From Clostridia bacterium (lineage in GTDB: Bacteria > Bacillota > Clostridia > Oscillospirales > CAG-272), in NCBI GenBank assembly GCA_017412045.1, contig JAFQOX010000055.1, positions 1-45,237 of the forward strand: a stretch of 45,237 nucleotides of DNA. Direction: 5' to 3'. Shown piece by piece: positions 16,784 to 25,253 of this stretch; position 1 is the first letter of the stretch; each line of letters opens with the position of its first letter. The notes under the pieces are model-generated. The model searched no databases, was not told the origin of the DNA, and was given only the letters and a program-made list of their open reading frames with translations. The translations under genes and the position numbers were made by a program.

Positions 16784-18670
16784 TTAGGCTTTGACGATAG
16801 CGCCGAACTTACAACCGGAAATACATACGCCGCACTTGATACACTTGGAGGTATCAATAACGTGAGGATTCTTGACTTTACCGGAGATTGCGCCGACGGG
16901 ACATTTTCTCGAGCAGAGCGTACAGCCCTTACAGAGCTCGGGAACGATCTTGTATTGCATAAGATTCTTACATGCGTGAGCAGGGCAGGTCTTGTCTACT
17001 ACGTGAGCGATGTATTCATCGCGGAAGAAGTGGAGGGTGGAGAGAACGGGGTTGGGAGCCGTCTGACCAAGCGCGCAGAGAGAAGCGGATTTGATGTATT
17101 CGCTGAGCTCCTCGAGCTTGTCGATGTCCTCCAGGGTGCCGTGACCGTCGGTGATCTTCTCGAGGGTTTCGAGCAGACGCATGGTACCGATACGGCAGGG
17201 TACGCACTTACCGCAGGATTCGTCAACGGTGAATTCGAGGAAGAATTTTGCGATGTCGACCATACAGTCGTCTTCGTCCATAACGATCAGACCGCCGGAG
17301 CCCATCATGGAGCCGATGGCGATGAGGTTGTCGTAGTCGATGGGGGTGTCGATGAGAGAAGCGGGGATACAGCCGCCGGAAGGACCGCCGGTCTGAGCCG
17401 CCTTGAATTTCTTGCCGCCGGGAACGCCGCCGCCGATTTCTTCAACGACTTCTCTGAGGGTGGTACCCATGGGAATTTCTACGAGACCGGTATTGGTGAT
17501 CTTACCGCCGAGCGCGAATACCTTGGTGCCCTTGGAGGTTGCGGTACCCATGGAAGCGAACCATTCGGGTCCGTTGAGGATGATCTGCGCAATGTTTGCG
17601 AGGGTTTCTACGTTGTTGATGATGGTAGGCTTGCCGAACAGACCCTTGACAGCGGGGAACGGAGGACGGGGACGGGGCTCGCCGCGGTGACCCTCGATGG
17701 AGGTGAGAAGCGCGGTTTCTTCGCCGCAAACGAATGCGCCTGCGCCGAGACGGAGCGTGATCTTGAAGTTGAAGCCGGTGCCGAAGATGTTCTGACCGAG
17801 AACGCCGCTTTCTTCAGCCTGCTTGATCGCGATCCGGAGACGGTTAACGGCGATCGGGTACTCTGCGCGAACGTAGATGTAGCCTTCGTCAGCGCCGATT
17901 GCGTAGCCTGCGATAGCCATAGCTTCGAGAACTGCGTGGGGGTCGCCCTCGAGAACGGAACGGTCCATGAACGCGCCGGGGTCGCCCTCGTCGGCGTTAC
18001 ATACGACGTATTTCTTGCCTTGGGGCTGAGCCTCTGCAAAGGACCACTTTTTACCGGTGGGGAAGCCTGCACCGCCGCGTCCGCGGAGACCGGAATCGAG
18101 GATGGTTTGGATGACCTCCTTGGGAGTCATGGTCGTGATGACCTTTGCGAGCGCCTGGTAGCCGTCGCGCGCGATGTATTCGTTGATGCATTCGGGGTCG
18201 ATAACGCCGCAGTTGCGGAGAGCGACACGATGCTGCTTTGCATAGAAGGGGGTCTGGTCGAGAGCGAGAATGTCGTTGCCCTTTACGGTTTCGCTGTAAA
18301 GGAGCTTACGGACGGGGTTGCCGCCGACGAGATGCTCGGTAACGATTGCGTGCATATCCTCGGGCTTGACCTTGCTGTAGAAGGTACCCTCGGGGTAAAC
18401 GATCATGATCGGACCGAGCGCGCAAAGACCGAAGCAACCGGTGGTGACGACCTTGATTTCGTCCTCGATGCCTGCGAGCTTCAGTTCCTTGACGAGCGCG
18501 TCGCGAACGTCCATGGAGTGAGAGGAGGTACAGCCCGTACCGCCGCAGATCAGCACGTTCTTGCGGATGCCGTCGCCGGCATCAACGAAGTGACCGTGAC
18601 CGAGACGCATGGCAACGGTGGGGGCGTATTTATTTTTCAATTCGTTCAATTGTTCAATGTTGTTGATCAT
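16784..18670 (-). CDS. hydB: NuoF-like flavoprotein subunit of the hydrogenase (HydB/HndC type)
   Basis: The protein has 628 residues. It has an N-terminal thioredoxin-like [2Fe-2S] domain (ICGGTGC...CFGLCALGP), a central NuoF core with the NADH/FMN loop GRGGAGFPTGKKW near 195, an SLBB-like segment, the [4Fe-4S] motif SCGKCVPC near 485, and a C-terminal 2[4Fe-4S] ferredoxin (CKGCTLCSRKCP and CIKCGVCISGC). This is the electron-bifurcation site of HydABC complexes, linking NAD to ferredoxin and the hydrogenase. It lies 30 bp after hydC and 24 bp before hydA. The subunit composition (E-like, F-like, and hydrogenase, no separate HndB) matches trimeric HydABC. Confidence 0.95.
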   Translation of the reverse strand: MINNIEQLNELKNKYAPTVAMRLGHGHFVDAGDGIRKNVLICGGTGCTSSHSMDVRDALVKELKLAGIEDEIKVVTTGCFGLCALGPIMIVYPEGTFYSKVKPEDMHAIVTEHLVGGNPVRKLLYSETVKGNDILALDQTPFYAKQHRVALRNCGVIDPECINEYIARDGYQALAKVITTMTPKEVIQTILDSGLRGRGGAGFPTGKKWSFAEAQPQGKKYVVCNADEGDPGAFMDRSVLEGDPHAVLEAMAIAGYAIGADEGYIYVRAEYPIAVNRLRIAIKQAEESGVLGQNIFGTGFNFKITLRLGAGAFVCGEETALLTSIEGHRGEPRPRPPFPAVKGLFGKPTIINNVETLANIAQIILNGPEWFASMGTATSKGTKVFALGGKITNTGLVEIPMGTTLREVVEEIGGGVPGGKKFKAAQTGGPSGGCIPASLIDTPIDYDNLIAIGSMMGSGGLIVMDEDDCMVDIAKFFLEFTVDESCGKCVPCRIGTMRLLETLEKITDGHGTLEDIDKLEELSEYIKSASLCALGQTAPNPVLSTLHFFRDEYIAHVVDKTCPAHACKNLMQYKIVPELCKGCTLCSRKCPVGAISGKVKNPHVIDTSKCIKCGVCISGCKFGAIVKA

Positions 18671-18700
18671 ATCTTCGGTTTCCTTTCCACTTATTTCATA

Positions 18701-19195
18701 TCAAAGATATTTGCGGATGATGCCTTCCACGTCAGCGGGAGTGATTCTGCCGTAAACGTCGCCGTTGACGGTCATAACGGGAGCGAGACCGCAAGCGCCG
18801 ATACAACGGGTTGCATCGTAAGAGAATTTACCGTCGGGAGAGATGTCGCCCGCGCCGATTCCCGTGATTTCCATGCATTTTTCGTGAAGCTTGCCGGAGC
18901 CCTTGACGTAGCAAGCGGTACCGAGACAAACGGCGATGGAAACCTTACCCTTGGGATTGAGGGTGAACTGAGAGTAGAAGGAAGCTACGCCGTATACCTC
19001 GGAAACGGATACGTCCAGACCGATGGCGATGGTCTTCATAACTTCGAGAGGGAGATAGCCGTAGATATCCTGAGCGCCCTGAAGAACGGGCATCAGATTG
19101 CCTTCCTTGTCTTTGTAGGAAGCAATCAGCGCATTCAGCTGTGCAGCCTGTTCGGGCGTGTCAGTGAAAGCAACGGTTGTCATTTTCTTTTTCAT
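18701..19195 (-). CDS. hydC: NuoE-like [2Fe-2S] subunit of the hydrogenase (HydC/HndA type)
   Basis: The protein has 164 residues. It has an N-terminal helical domain and a thioredoxin-like [2Fe-2S] domain with the four cysteines in CLGTAC and CIGACG. The ATG at 19195 is preceded by AAGGAGG at a good distance, which rules out the longer in-frame start at 19228. It is the first gene of the hydCBA operon and would carry electrons within the complex. Identification is secure by motif and by gene order. Confidence 0.94.
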   Translation of the reverse strand: MKKKMTTVAFTDTPEQAAQLNALIASYKDKEGNLMPVLQGAQDIYGYLPLEVMKTIAIGLDVSVSEVYGVASFYSQFTLNPKGKVSIAVCLGTACYVKGSGKLHEKCMEITGIGAGDISPDGKFSYDATRCIGACGLAPVMTVNGDVYGRITPADVEGIIRKYL

Positions 19196-19279
19196 GTTGT
19201 ATTCCTCCTTAAAATAAAATTCCGGCAAACAGAATTACAATTTGCCGTTTTGAAGCATACAGATTTTTGATACTAAACC

Positions 19280-19285
19280 AGTATA
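19280..19285 (-). promoter_or_regulatory. probable -10 box of the hydCBA operon
   Basis: TATACT on the minus strand lies about 85 bp before hydC. A TGGAAA about 17 bp upstream could serve as a weak -35 box. I see no clear operator, for example for Rex. Confidence 0.4.
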
Positions 19286-19372
19286 CACGATTTTTTTGAA
19301 AATTTCCATAGTTTTTTGAAAGTTTTTTGAATTTTTTTGCATAAATTCATAAAATTTTTTTGGTTTGGGACG

Positions 19373-19408
19373 AAAAAATCCATTTCCGACGGGCGGAAAT
19401 GGATTTTT
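19373..19408 (-). terminator. terminator of eda
   Basis: AAAAATCCATTTCCG and CGGAAATGGATTTTT form a perfect 15-bp stem immediately after the eda stop, with T-runs on both strands. It isolates eda from the hydrogenase operon downstream. Confidence 0.88.
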
Positions 19409-19413
19409 GGGAA

Positions 19414-20376
19414 TTATTTCTTGATCAGATGGAAAGCGAAGCCGCCGATATCGTCCTTCATGTAGACGAATTTCAGCTTGCCCTTTTCGTCGTAGGTCGC
19501 GGTGGATTCGTCAAATTCCACGCCGAGTCTTTCGAGATAGGAGCGTGCGCGGTCGGGGAAGTTACAGCCGATGGCGATATGACCGTTCTTACCGCGGAAG
19601 GGAAGATGCATGACCTCGAATTTGGTACCCGCGAAGGTTGCCTTGGAGCGAACGTCGGGATCGAGCAGGAAGAGCTTGCAGAGAAGCGCGGCGGTCTTTT
19701 CGCCTTCTTCCTTGTTTTCGCTGTTGATGCCGACGTGAACGATCTCGAAGCCGTGCATGAGAGCGACCGCTTTCTTTGCGAGCTTTTCGATTTCGTCGAA
19801 TTTACCTTCGTTGATCAGGGCATCCTTTACCATGAAGCTGCCGCCGCAAGCGAGGATCTTGGGGTTTTTGAGATAAGCGAGGATGTTTTCCTCGTTGATG
19901 CCGCCCGTGGGCATGAATTTGAGCTTGGGATAAGGTCCGGAAACGGATTTGATGACGTTCAGACCGCCGATGGCTTCCGCAGGGAAGAACTTGACGACGT
20001 CAAGACCGAGCTCCATTGCCTGCTCCATTTCTCCGCAGGTCGTACAGCCGGGGCATACGGGGATGCCTTTTTCCACGCAGTATTTGACGACCTTCGGATT
20101 GAATCCGGGAGAAACGATGAATTTGGAGCCTGCCGCAACTGCCTGATCGACCTGCTCCGTGGTGAGGATGGTGCCTGCGCCGACGAGCATATCGGGCATA
20201 GCCTCCGTGATGTTCTTGATCGCCTGAGCCGCAGCCGCGGTACGGAACGTTACCTCTGCGAGGGGAAGTCCGCCGTTTGCGAGCGCCTTTGCGAGCGGAA
20301 CCGCTTTGTCGGCATCTTCGATTTTGATGACGGGAACGATGCCGTAATCGCCGATTTGTTTTAAAATATCGTTCAT
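19414..20376 (-). CDS. eda: KDPG/KHG aldolase fused to a VOC-like C-terminal domain
   Basis: The protein has 320 residues; ordinary Eda is about 210. Residues 1-207 are a complete aldolase: E41 in AEVTFRT, the Schiff-base lysine K129 in VVKFFPAE, and the phosphate-binding PTGGI and CGGS loops. It splits 2-keto-3-deoxy-6-phosphogluconate to pyruvate and glyceraldehyde-3-phosphate. Residues 210-320 begin EIVHVGINSE and continue with GHIAIGCNFPDRARSYLERLGVEF, a pattern like half of a VOC/glyoxalase fold. Its role is unknown. The ATG at 20376 has GGAGG ten bases upstream; two earlier in-frame ATGs lie too close to or before it. It is divergent from uxaC, which fits a hexuronate pathway. Confidence 0.93.
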   Translation of the reverse strand: MNDILKQIGDYGIVPVIKIEDADKAVPLAKALANGGLPLAEVTFRTAAAAQAIKNITEAMPDMLVGAGTILTTEQVDQAVAAGSKFIVSPGFNPKVVKYCVEKGIPVCPGCTTCGEMEQAMELGLDVVKFFPAEAIGGLNVIKSVSGPYPKLKFMPTGGINEENILAYLKNPKILACGGSFMVKDALINEGKFDEIEKLAKKAVALMHGFEIVHVGINSENKEEGEKTAALLCKLFLLDPDVRSKATFAGTKFEVMHLPFRGKNGHIAIGCNFPDRARSYLERLGVEFDESTATYDEKGKLKFVYMKDDIGGFAFHLIKK

Positions 20377-20491
20377 GGGATGCATACCTCCGGTTTTCAT
20401 AGCGTCGGGGACGCTGAATTTTTGATTTTTGAGGATATTTTTCTTAAATAAAAAAGGAAAAAATAAAAAAATTTGAAAATATCCTTCTATA

Positions 20492-20520
20492 ATTATACAA
20501 TAATGTGTTGCATTTGTAAA
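20492..20520 (-). promoter_or_regulatory. eda promoter, interlocked with the uxaC promoter
   Basis: On the minus strand a TTTACA -35 box (20515-20520) and a TATAAT -10 box (20492-20497) are 17 bp apart. The -35 box lies inside the spacer of the divergent uxaC promoter. Confidence 0.75.
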
Positions 20521-20536
20521 GCGTTTGGTATATAAT
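20508..20536 (+). promoter_or_regulatory. uxaC promoter with a LacI-type operator-like palindrome
   Basis: A TTGCAT -35 box (20508-20513) and a TATAAT -10 box (20531-20536) are 17 bp apart. The spacer contains TGTAAAGCGTTTGG (20515-20528), a near-palindrome with a central CG step like operators of LacI-family regulators. It also covers the -35 box of the eda promoter. One bound repressor could silence both genes. Confidence 0.7.
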
Positions 20537-20601
20537 TTAAGTTAGATTATCGGAATTTTTTTTAAATTCCTCAAAATATTGAGAAAAGGACGGTCAAAAC
20601 A

Positions 20602-22050
20602 ATGAAACCCTTTATGGACAAGAATTTTTTGCTTGATACCGAAACCGCAAGGATTCTGTATCATCATTACGCAGCGGAAATGCCCATCATCGACTACCAT
20701 TGTCACGTAAATCCGAAAGAAATTGCCGAAAATAAAAAGTACAAAAACATCACGGAGATCTGGCTCGGTGCGGACCACTACAAATGGCGCGCAATGCGCT
20801 CCTGCGGACTTCCCGAGCGCGTGATCACGGGCGATGCCGACGACTACGAGAAATTTGAAGCGTTCGCAAGTGCGCTTCCCTCCCTGATCGGCAACCCGCT
20901 CTACCACTGGTCTCATCTGGAGCTGAAGCGCTATTTCGGTTACGAAGGCATCCTCTCTCCCGAAACCTGTGAAGAGGTCTGGAATCTCGCAAACGAAAAG
21001 CTCGCCGGGGACGGCATGAGCGTACGCGAGATCATCAAGCAGTCCAACGTCAGATTGCTCTGCACTACGGACGATCCCATCGACACGCTCGAATACCATA
21101 AGATCATCGCCGAGGACGATACCTTTGACGTGCAGGTACTGCCCGCCTTCCGTCCCGACCGCGTGATGAATTTGGATAAGCCCGATTTTTGCGACTATAT
21201 CGCGAAGCTTTCCGCGGTTTGCGGCATGGAGATCAAGGATCTCGATTCCCTGTGCGCGGCTCTCGCGACGAGAACGGCTTTCTTTGAAGCGAACGGATGC
21301 CGTACCGCCGATCACGGCTTCGACGACGCGGTCGTATTTGACGATACGAAGAACGCCGAGGAAGCAAGAGCGGCGGCAGACGAAGCCTTCAGAAAGGTTC
21401 TGGCGGGCGAAAAGGCGACGGCGGACATGACCACCGTTTACAAGAGCGCGATGATCCGTTTCTTCGGCGCGGAATACGTCAAGTACGGCTGGATCATGCA
21501 GATCCACTTCGGCGCTATGCGTTCCCCCAACACGATCATGAAGAATCTTCTCGGTCCCGATACGGGCTACGACACCATCAACGGCACCAACTGCATTCAG
21601 CCCTTGGCAAGACTTCTCGACGCGCTCAATACGGACGGCGCGCTTCCCAAAACGATCCTGTATTCCCTGAACCCTGCGGATAACGCGGCTCTCGGTACGC
21701 TGATCGGAAGCTTCCAGTATACGAGCGAGGAAGCGGAGGGTCTTTGCTGTCTGCCTCCCATGCAGCACGGCAGCGCTTGGTGGTTCAACGACCATATCCG
21801 CGGTATGAGAGAGCAGCTCCAGAATCTTGCGAGCCTTTCCGCGCTCGGTAAATTCGTCGGTATGCTGACGGACTCCCGCAGCTTCCTTTCCTATACGCGC
21901 CACGAATACTTCAGACGTATCCTGTGCAGCGTGATCGGCGGCTACGTGGAAAGAGGAGAATATCCCTTTGATATTGATACGCTCGCGCAGATGATCTGCG
22001 ATATCTGCTACAATAACACAAAGGATTTCTTTGAATTCAAGCTGATTTGA
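20602..22050 (+). CDS. uxaC: glucuronate (uronate) isomerase
   Basis: The protein has 482 residues, usual for the family. It belongs to the amidohydrolase superfamily; the metal-binding HCH of DYHCHVNP is at residues 33-35. The family blocks WRAMRSCG, TTDDP, LGADHYKW and QIHFGAMR are all present. The enzyme converts glucuronate to fructuronate and galacturonate to tagaturonate in the cytoplasm, the entry step toward KDG and then the aldolase encoded by the divergent eda. No reductase, dehydratase or kinase of the pathway is in the window, so it must be elsewhere. AAAGGA precedes the ATG. Confidence 0.96.
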   Translation: MKPFMDKNFLLDTETARILYHHYAAEMPIIDYHCHVNPKEIAENKKYKNITEIWLGADHYKWRAMRSCGLPERVITGDADDYEKFEAFASALPSLIGNPLYHWSHLELKRYFGYEGILSPETCEEVWNLANEKLAGDGMSVREIIKQSNVRLLCTTDDPIDTLEYHKIIAEDDTFDVQVLPAFRPDRVMNLDKPDFCDYIAKLSAVCGMEIKDLDSLCAALATRTAFFEANGCRTADHGFDDAVVFDDTKNAEEARAAADEAFRKVLAGEKATADMTTVYKSAMIRFFGAEYVKYGWIMQIHFGAMRSPNTIMKNLLGPDTGYDTINGTNCIQPLARLLDALNTDGALPKTILYSLNPADNAALGTLIGSFQYTSEEAEGLCCLPPMQHGSAWWFNDHIRGMREQLQNLASLSALGKFVGMLTDSRSFLSYTRHEYFRRILCSVIGGYVERGEYPFDIDTLAQMICDICYNNTKDFFEFKLI

Positions 22051-22124
22051 TCAGCGCCCTTCGCTTCGGCTGAATACCGGGCGGAGATTTGAAAAAGAGT
22101 ATAATAAAAAGGAGATTATTGAAA

Positions 22125-22997
22125 ATGGCAAACGAAAAAGAAGTGCAGGCAAACGAAGTGCCTGCGGAATGCACACACAACTGTTCCACCTGCTCCGCAA
22201 ACTGCGGTTCCAAAAAGCAGTCCATGTTTGAAGCGATCAACCCCATGAGCATGGTTGGCAAGGTCATCGGCGTTGTCAGCGGCAAGGGCGGCGTCGGTAA
22301 ATCCATGGTTACGAGCCTCAGCGCCGTTGAGCTTCGCCGCCGCGGCTACAAGGTCGGTATCATGGACGCGGACATCACCGGTCCCTCCATCCCGAAGGCG
22401 TTCGGTCTGAACGGCATTTGCGATGCCGCTCCTCTCGGCGGTATCCTTCCCATGGAGACCTCCACCGGTATTGAGGTCATGAGCGTCAACGTGCTTCTCG
22501 AGGACGTAACCGCTCCCGTCGTATGGAGAGGTCCCGTCATCGCGGGCACCGTCAAGCAGTTCTGGACCGACGTTGTCTGGGGCGACCTCGACTGTATGCT
22601 CATCGACTGCCCTCCCGGTACGGGCGACGTTCCGCTGACCGTATTCCAGTCCATCCCGCTTGACGGCATCGTCATCGTTACCAGCCCTCAGGACCTCGTT
22701 TCCCTGATCGTTGAAAAGGCTGTCAATATGGCGAAGCTCATGAATATTCCGATCGTCGGCCTCGTAGAAAATATGAGCTACGTGAAGTGCCCCGACTGCG
22801 GTAAGGAGATCCACGTCTTCGGCGAAAGCAAGATCGACGAGATCGCCGCGAAGTTCAATATCCCCGTTCTCGCGAAGCTTCCCATCGATCCCAAGCTTGC
22901 CGCTATGTGTGACGCAGGCACGATCGAGCTTTGCGAAAACGATACGGCTGCTTCCATCGCCGACGCGATTGAAAATCAGCCCTCCAGAGTCATCTGA
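22125..22997 (+). CDS. mrp: Mrp/NBP35 (ApbC) family P-loop ATPase, iron-sulfur carrier
   Basis: The protein has 290 residues. The deviant Walker A motif SGKGGVGKS is at 52-60. The N-terminus has four cysteines (C16, C20, C23, C27), and CPDC at 222-225 provides the pair that bridges the transferable [4Fe-4S] cluster in the dimer. It probably loads clusters on apoproteins such as the hydrogenase subunits (inference). The ATG at 22125 follows AAAGGAG by ten bases; an in-frame TTG upstream lacks a ribosome binding site. Its stop overlaps the next start (TGATG), so the two are translationally coupled. Confidence 0.93.
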   Translation: MANEKEVQANEVPAECTHNCSTCSANCGSKKQSMFEAINPMSMVGKVIGVVSGKGGVGKSMVTSLSAVELRRRGYKVGIMDADITGPSIPKAFGLNGICDAAPLGGILPMETSTGIEVMSVNVLLEDVTAPVVWRGPVIAGTVKQFWTDVVWGDLDCMLIDCPPGTGDVPLTVFQSIPLDGIVIVTSPQDLVSLIVEKAVNMAKLMNIPIVGLVENMSYVKCPDCGKEIHVFGESKIDEIAAKFNIPVLAKLPIDPKLAAMCDAGTIELCENDTAASIADAIENQPSRVI

Positions 22998-23434
22998 TGA
23001 AAAAGAAAATTCTGTTTGTCTGCTCCGCCAATACCTGTCGGAGCGCCGTTGCGGAAGCGATCCTGTTCGAATACGGACGGGATCGCTACGACGTTTCCTC
23101 CGCGGGCGTTTACGCGCGCGTCGGTGCGCCGATGATGGAGGAATGCGCCGAGGCGCTCGAAAAGATGTTCGGGCACGCCTTCTCCGCCCATTCCCATACG
23201 GCGCAGAGGCTGACGCCGCATCATATGCTGCATAACGATCTGATCGTTGCGGCGACACCGTACCACGAGGCGATCGTGCGGGCGTACTATCCGCACTTGG
23301 CGGACAAGCTCGTCTGCTTTCCGAACGGCGGGATCTACGATATTTCCCTGCTTTCGGGCGAAGCGATGGAAAAGGCGGTCGAACGCATCCGCGACGGAAT
23401 TTTCGAGATGTTTCTGAACGATGAAAAAAATTGA
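22997..23434 (+). CDS. low-molecular-weight protein-tyrosine-phosphatase-like protein
   Basis: The protein has 145 residues. The N-terminal loop CSANTCRS (C9 to R15) is the C-x5-R catalytic loop of low-molecular-weight tyrosine/arginine phosphatases and related arsenate reductases. The usual general-acid motif, a DP followed by an aromatic residue near 115, seems replaced by DISLLSG, so the protein may be a weak phosphatase or have another substrate. It is embedded between mrp and rimI with overlaps at both ends (one and 14 bases). Related Bacillus YwlE is a protein-arginine phosphatase that counters McsB in the ClpC pathway; a link with clpC at 30.3 kb is only speculation. Confidence 0.82.
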   Translation: MKKKILFVCSANTCRSAVAEAILFEYGRDRYDVSSAGVYARVGAPMMEECAEALEKMFGHAFSAHSHTAQRLTPHHMLHNDLIVAATPYHEAIVRAYYPHLADKLVCFPNGGIYDISLLSGEAMEKAVERIRDGIFEMFLNDEKN

Positions 23435-23864
23435 GATTGTGCCGATGACGAATGCATCGGCTTCGTATGCCGCGGAGTTGGAGAAGCTTTGCTTTTCCGC
23501 TCCGTGGAGCTATAAAATGCTGTGTGAAGCATCGCAGAGCGAGAGCGGGGAATTTCTCTGCGCTTTTGCGGACGGAGAATTTGCCGGCTACGCGGGTATG
23601 CTTTGCGTTTTGGACGAGGGACAGATCTGCAACGTTGCGGTATGTCCCCCTTTCCGTCGTATGGGCGTCGGCGAGGCGCTGATGACGGCGCAGAGAGCGG
23701 CGGGGCTTGCGCGGGGACTTTCCGTCATGATGCTGGAGGTTCGCGCGAGCAATACGGCGGCGCAGAGGCTCTATGAGAAGCTCGGCTGGGAAAAGGTCGG
23801 CGTGCGGCGGAATTTCTATTCCGCGCCGCGCGAGGACGGCGTTTTATATAATTTATATCTATAA
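23421..23864 (+). CDS. rimI: ribosomal protein S18 alanine N-acetyltransferase-like GNAT
   Basis: The protein has 147 residues and is a GNAT acetyltransferase. The acetyl-CoA loop RRMGVG is at 79-84; ICNVAVCPPFR is the preceding strand; the C-terminal NFYSAPREDGVLYNLYL matches RimI. RimI acetylates the N-terminal alanine of ribosomal protein S18. The gene overlaps the phosphatase gene by 14 bases and is followed nine bases beyond its stop by the tsaD leader, the usual rimI-tsaD neighbourhood in Firmicutes. tsaB and tsaE, often adjacent, are absent here. Confidence 0.88.
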   Translation: MKKIEIVPMTNASASYAAELEKLCFSAPWSYKMLCEASQSESGEFLCAFADGEFAGYAGMLCVLDEGQICNVAVCPPFRRMGVGEALMTAQRAAGLARGLSVMMLEVRASNTAAQRLYEKLGWEKVGVRRNFYSAPREDGVLYNLYL

Positions 23865-23890
23865 CGTTTTGATTGGAAAGTAGGTTTATC

Positions 23891-24898
23891 ATGCGTATTC
23901 TTGCTTTTGAAAGCTCCTGTGACGAAACGGCTGCCGCCGTTTTGGAAAGAAAGGACGGTCAAATCACCGTTCTTTCCAATATCGTCGCTTCGCAGGTCGC
24001 GATCCACGCGAAATTCGGCGGCGTCGTTCCGGAAATCGCCAGCCGCGCGCACAGCGAAGCGATCTCCGGCATTACTTACGAAGCGCTGGAAACGGCGGGC
24101 TTGACGATGGACGACGTCGATGCCGTCGCCGTGACCAACAATCCGGGATTGATCGGCGCGCTCCTCGTTGCCGTCAATTTCGCGAAATCCCTGGCTTACA
24201 GCTACGGTAAGCCCCTGATCCCCGTCAATCATATCAAGGGGCATATCGCGGCGAATTATATCTGCCATCCCGACCTGAAGCCCCCCTTCATCGGTTTCGT
24301 CGCTTCGGGCGGACATACCTCCATCGTGCGCGTGGAGGATCACCGTACGCACGTGCTGATCGGCGGCACGAGAGACGACGCGATGGGCGAAAGCTTTGAT
24401 AAGGTCGCCCGCGTCATGGGTATGCCCTATCCCGGCGGCGCGGCGATGGACAAGCTTGCTTATGAGGGTAAGGATCCCATGAAGTTCCCCTCTGCCGCGA
24501 TCCGTGACGATTCTCTGGATTTTTCCTTTTCCGGTATCAAGACCGCGGTTCTCAATACCCTGAACCGTATGGAGCAGAAGGGAGAGGAGATTCCCCGCGC
24601 GGATATTGCGGCGGGCTTCACGAAGGCGGCGGTTTCCAGTGTCATCACCAAGCTCGGTATGGCTTTTGACCGCAATCCCGATATGAAGGCGCTCGTGCTG
24701 GCGGGCGGCGTGGCAGCGAACTCCCATCTGCGTTCGGCGTTGGAGAAATTCGCAAAATCGAGAGGCATTTCCCTCTATATGCCCGAGCTTCGCTACTGCG
24801 GAGACAACGCCGCGATGATCGGCGCGGCGGCGTTTGCCGAATGGGACGCTGGAAATCTGGCGGACGTTTCCCTCAACGCATACGCCTATTCCGTGTGA
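23891..24898 (+). CDS. tsaD: tRNA threonylcarbamoyladenosine transferase subunit
   Basis: The protein has 335 residues. This Kae1/TsaD enzyme transfers the threonylcarbamoyl group to A37 of tRNAs that read ANN codons. The N-terminus MRILAFESSCDETA is diagnostic; metal-binding H114 and H118 lie in VNHIKGHIA; SGGHTSI and the late GGVAANSHLR and CGDNAAMI blocks are intact. The start at 23891 is the family start; the in-frame TTG at 23873 would add six residues. It ends the mrp-phosphatase-rimI-tsaD operon. Confidence 0.97.
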   Translation: MRILAFESSCDETAAAVLERKDGQITVLSNIVASQVAIHAKFGGVVPEIASRAHSEAISGITYEALETAGLTMDDVDAVAVTNNPGLIGALLVAVNFAKSLAYSYGKPLIPVNHIKGHIAANYICHPDLKPPFIGFVASGGHTSIVRVEDHRTHVLIGGTRDDAMGESFDKVARVMGMPYPGGAAMDKLAYEGKDPMKFPSAAIRDDSLDFSFSGIKTAVLNTLNRMEQKGEEIPRADIAAGFTKAAVSSVITKLGMAFDRNPDMKALVLAGGVAANSHLRSALEKFAKSRGISLYMPELRYCGDNAAMIGAAAFAEWDAGNLADVSLNAYAYSV

Positions 24899-24965
24899 TG
24901 TCAAGATGTGAATCTGACGAAATTTCGGGATAATTTTTTGTGGGATTTATGAATCATTTCTTGTT

Positions 24966-25200
24966 GATATCCAAAATTTTCCGGTGGAAAAACGGGAGAT
25001 TTTCCAACATGGTTTTCCACAATTTGTGGAAAGAAAAAATGGCGATTTGGGAAAAGAAAGCCAAAAAGTCCGATTTTTCAAGGCGTTTTTTCATTTCGTT
25101 GTGGAAAACCATGTTGAAAGTGTGGATAAAAACAAGGATATTTTTCCACATAAATCTGTGGAAAAATAAAAATGTCGGAAAATTTCCGTTTTTGGATATT
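24966..25200. other. DnaA-box-like cluster inside an extended palindrome
   Basis: This AT-rich non-coding region holds one exact DnaA box (TTATCCACA, minus strand, 25121-25129) and four TTTTCCACA boxes (25013, 25100, 25142, 25157). CTTTCCACA at 25025 and TTTTCCACC at 24983 are weaker. The boxes form facing pairs at 25013/25025 and 25142/25157. An 18-bp perfect inverted repeat (25005-25022 with 25099-25116) and outer arms ATATCCAAAA/TTTTGGATAT make the whole region roughly palindromic. It precedes the dnaD-like and dnaI-like genes. It could be a DnaA-binding regulatory site, a replication origin, or a fold-back repeat that resembles one. Confidence 0.6.
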
Positions 25201-25253
25201 TATGGAAATGATCCGTTGCAATCTTGGATATGATTTTCTGAAAGGAACCGTAC

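Noticed and set aside
15008-19270. Open frame of 1420 codons on the plus strand opposite hydCBA
   Set aside because: It runs antisense to three well-identified hydrogenase genes and its translation is low-complexity (Asp, Glu, Val, Gly rich), as expected from the codon bias of the genes on the other strand. No ribosome binding site or domain.
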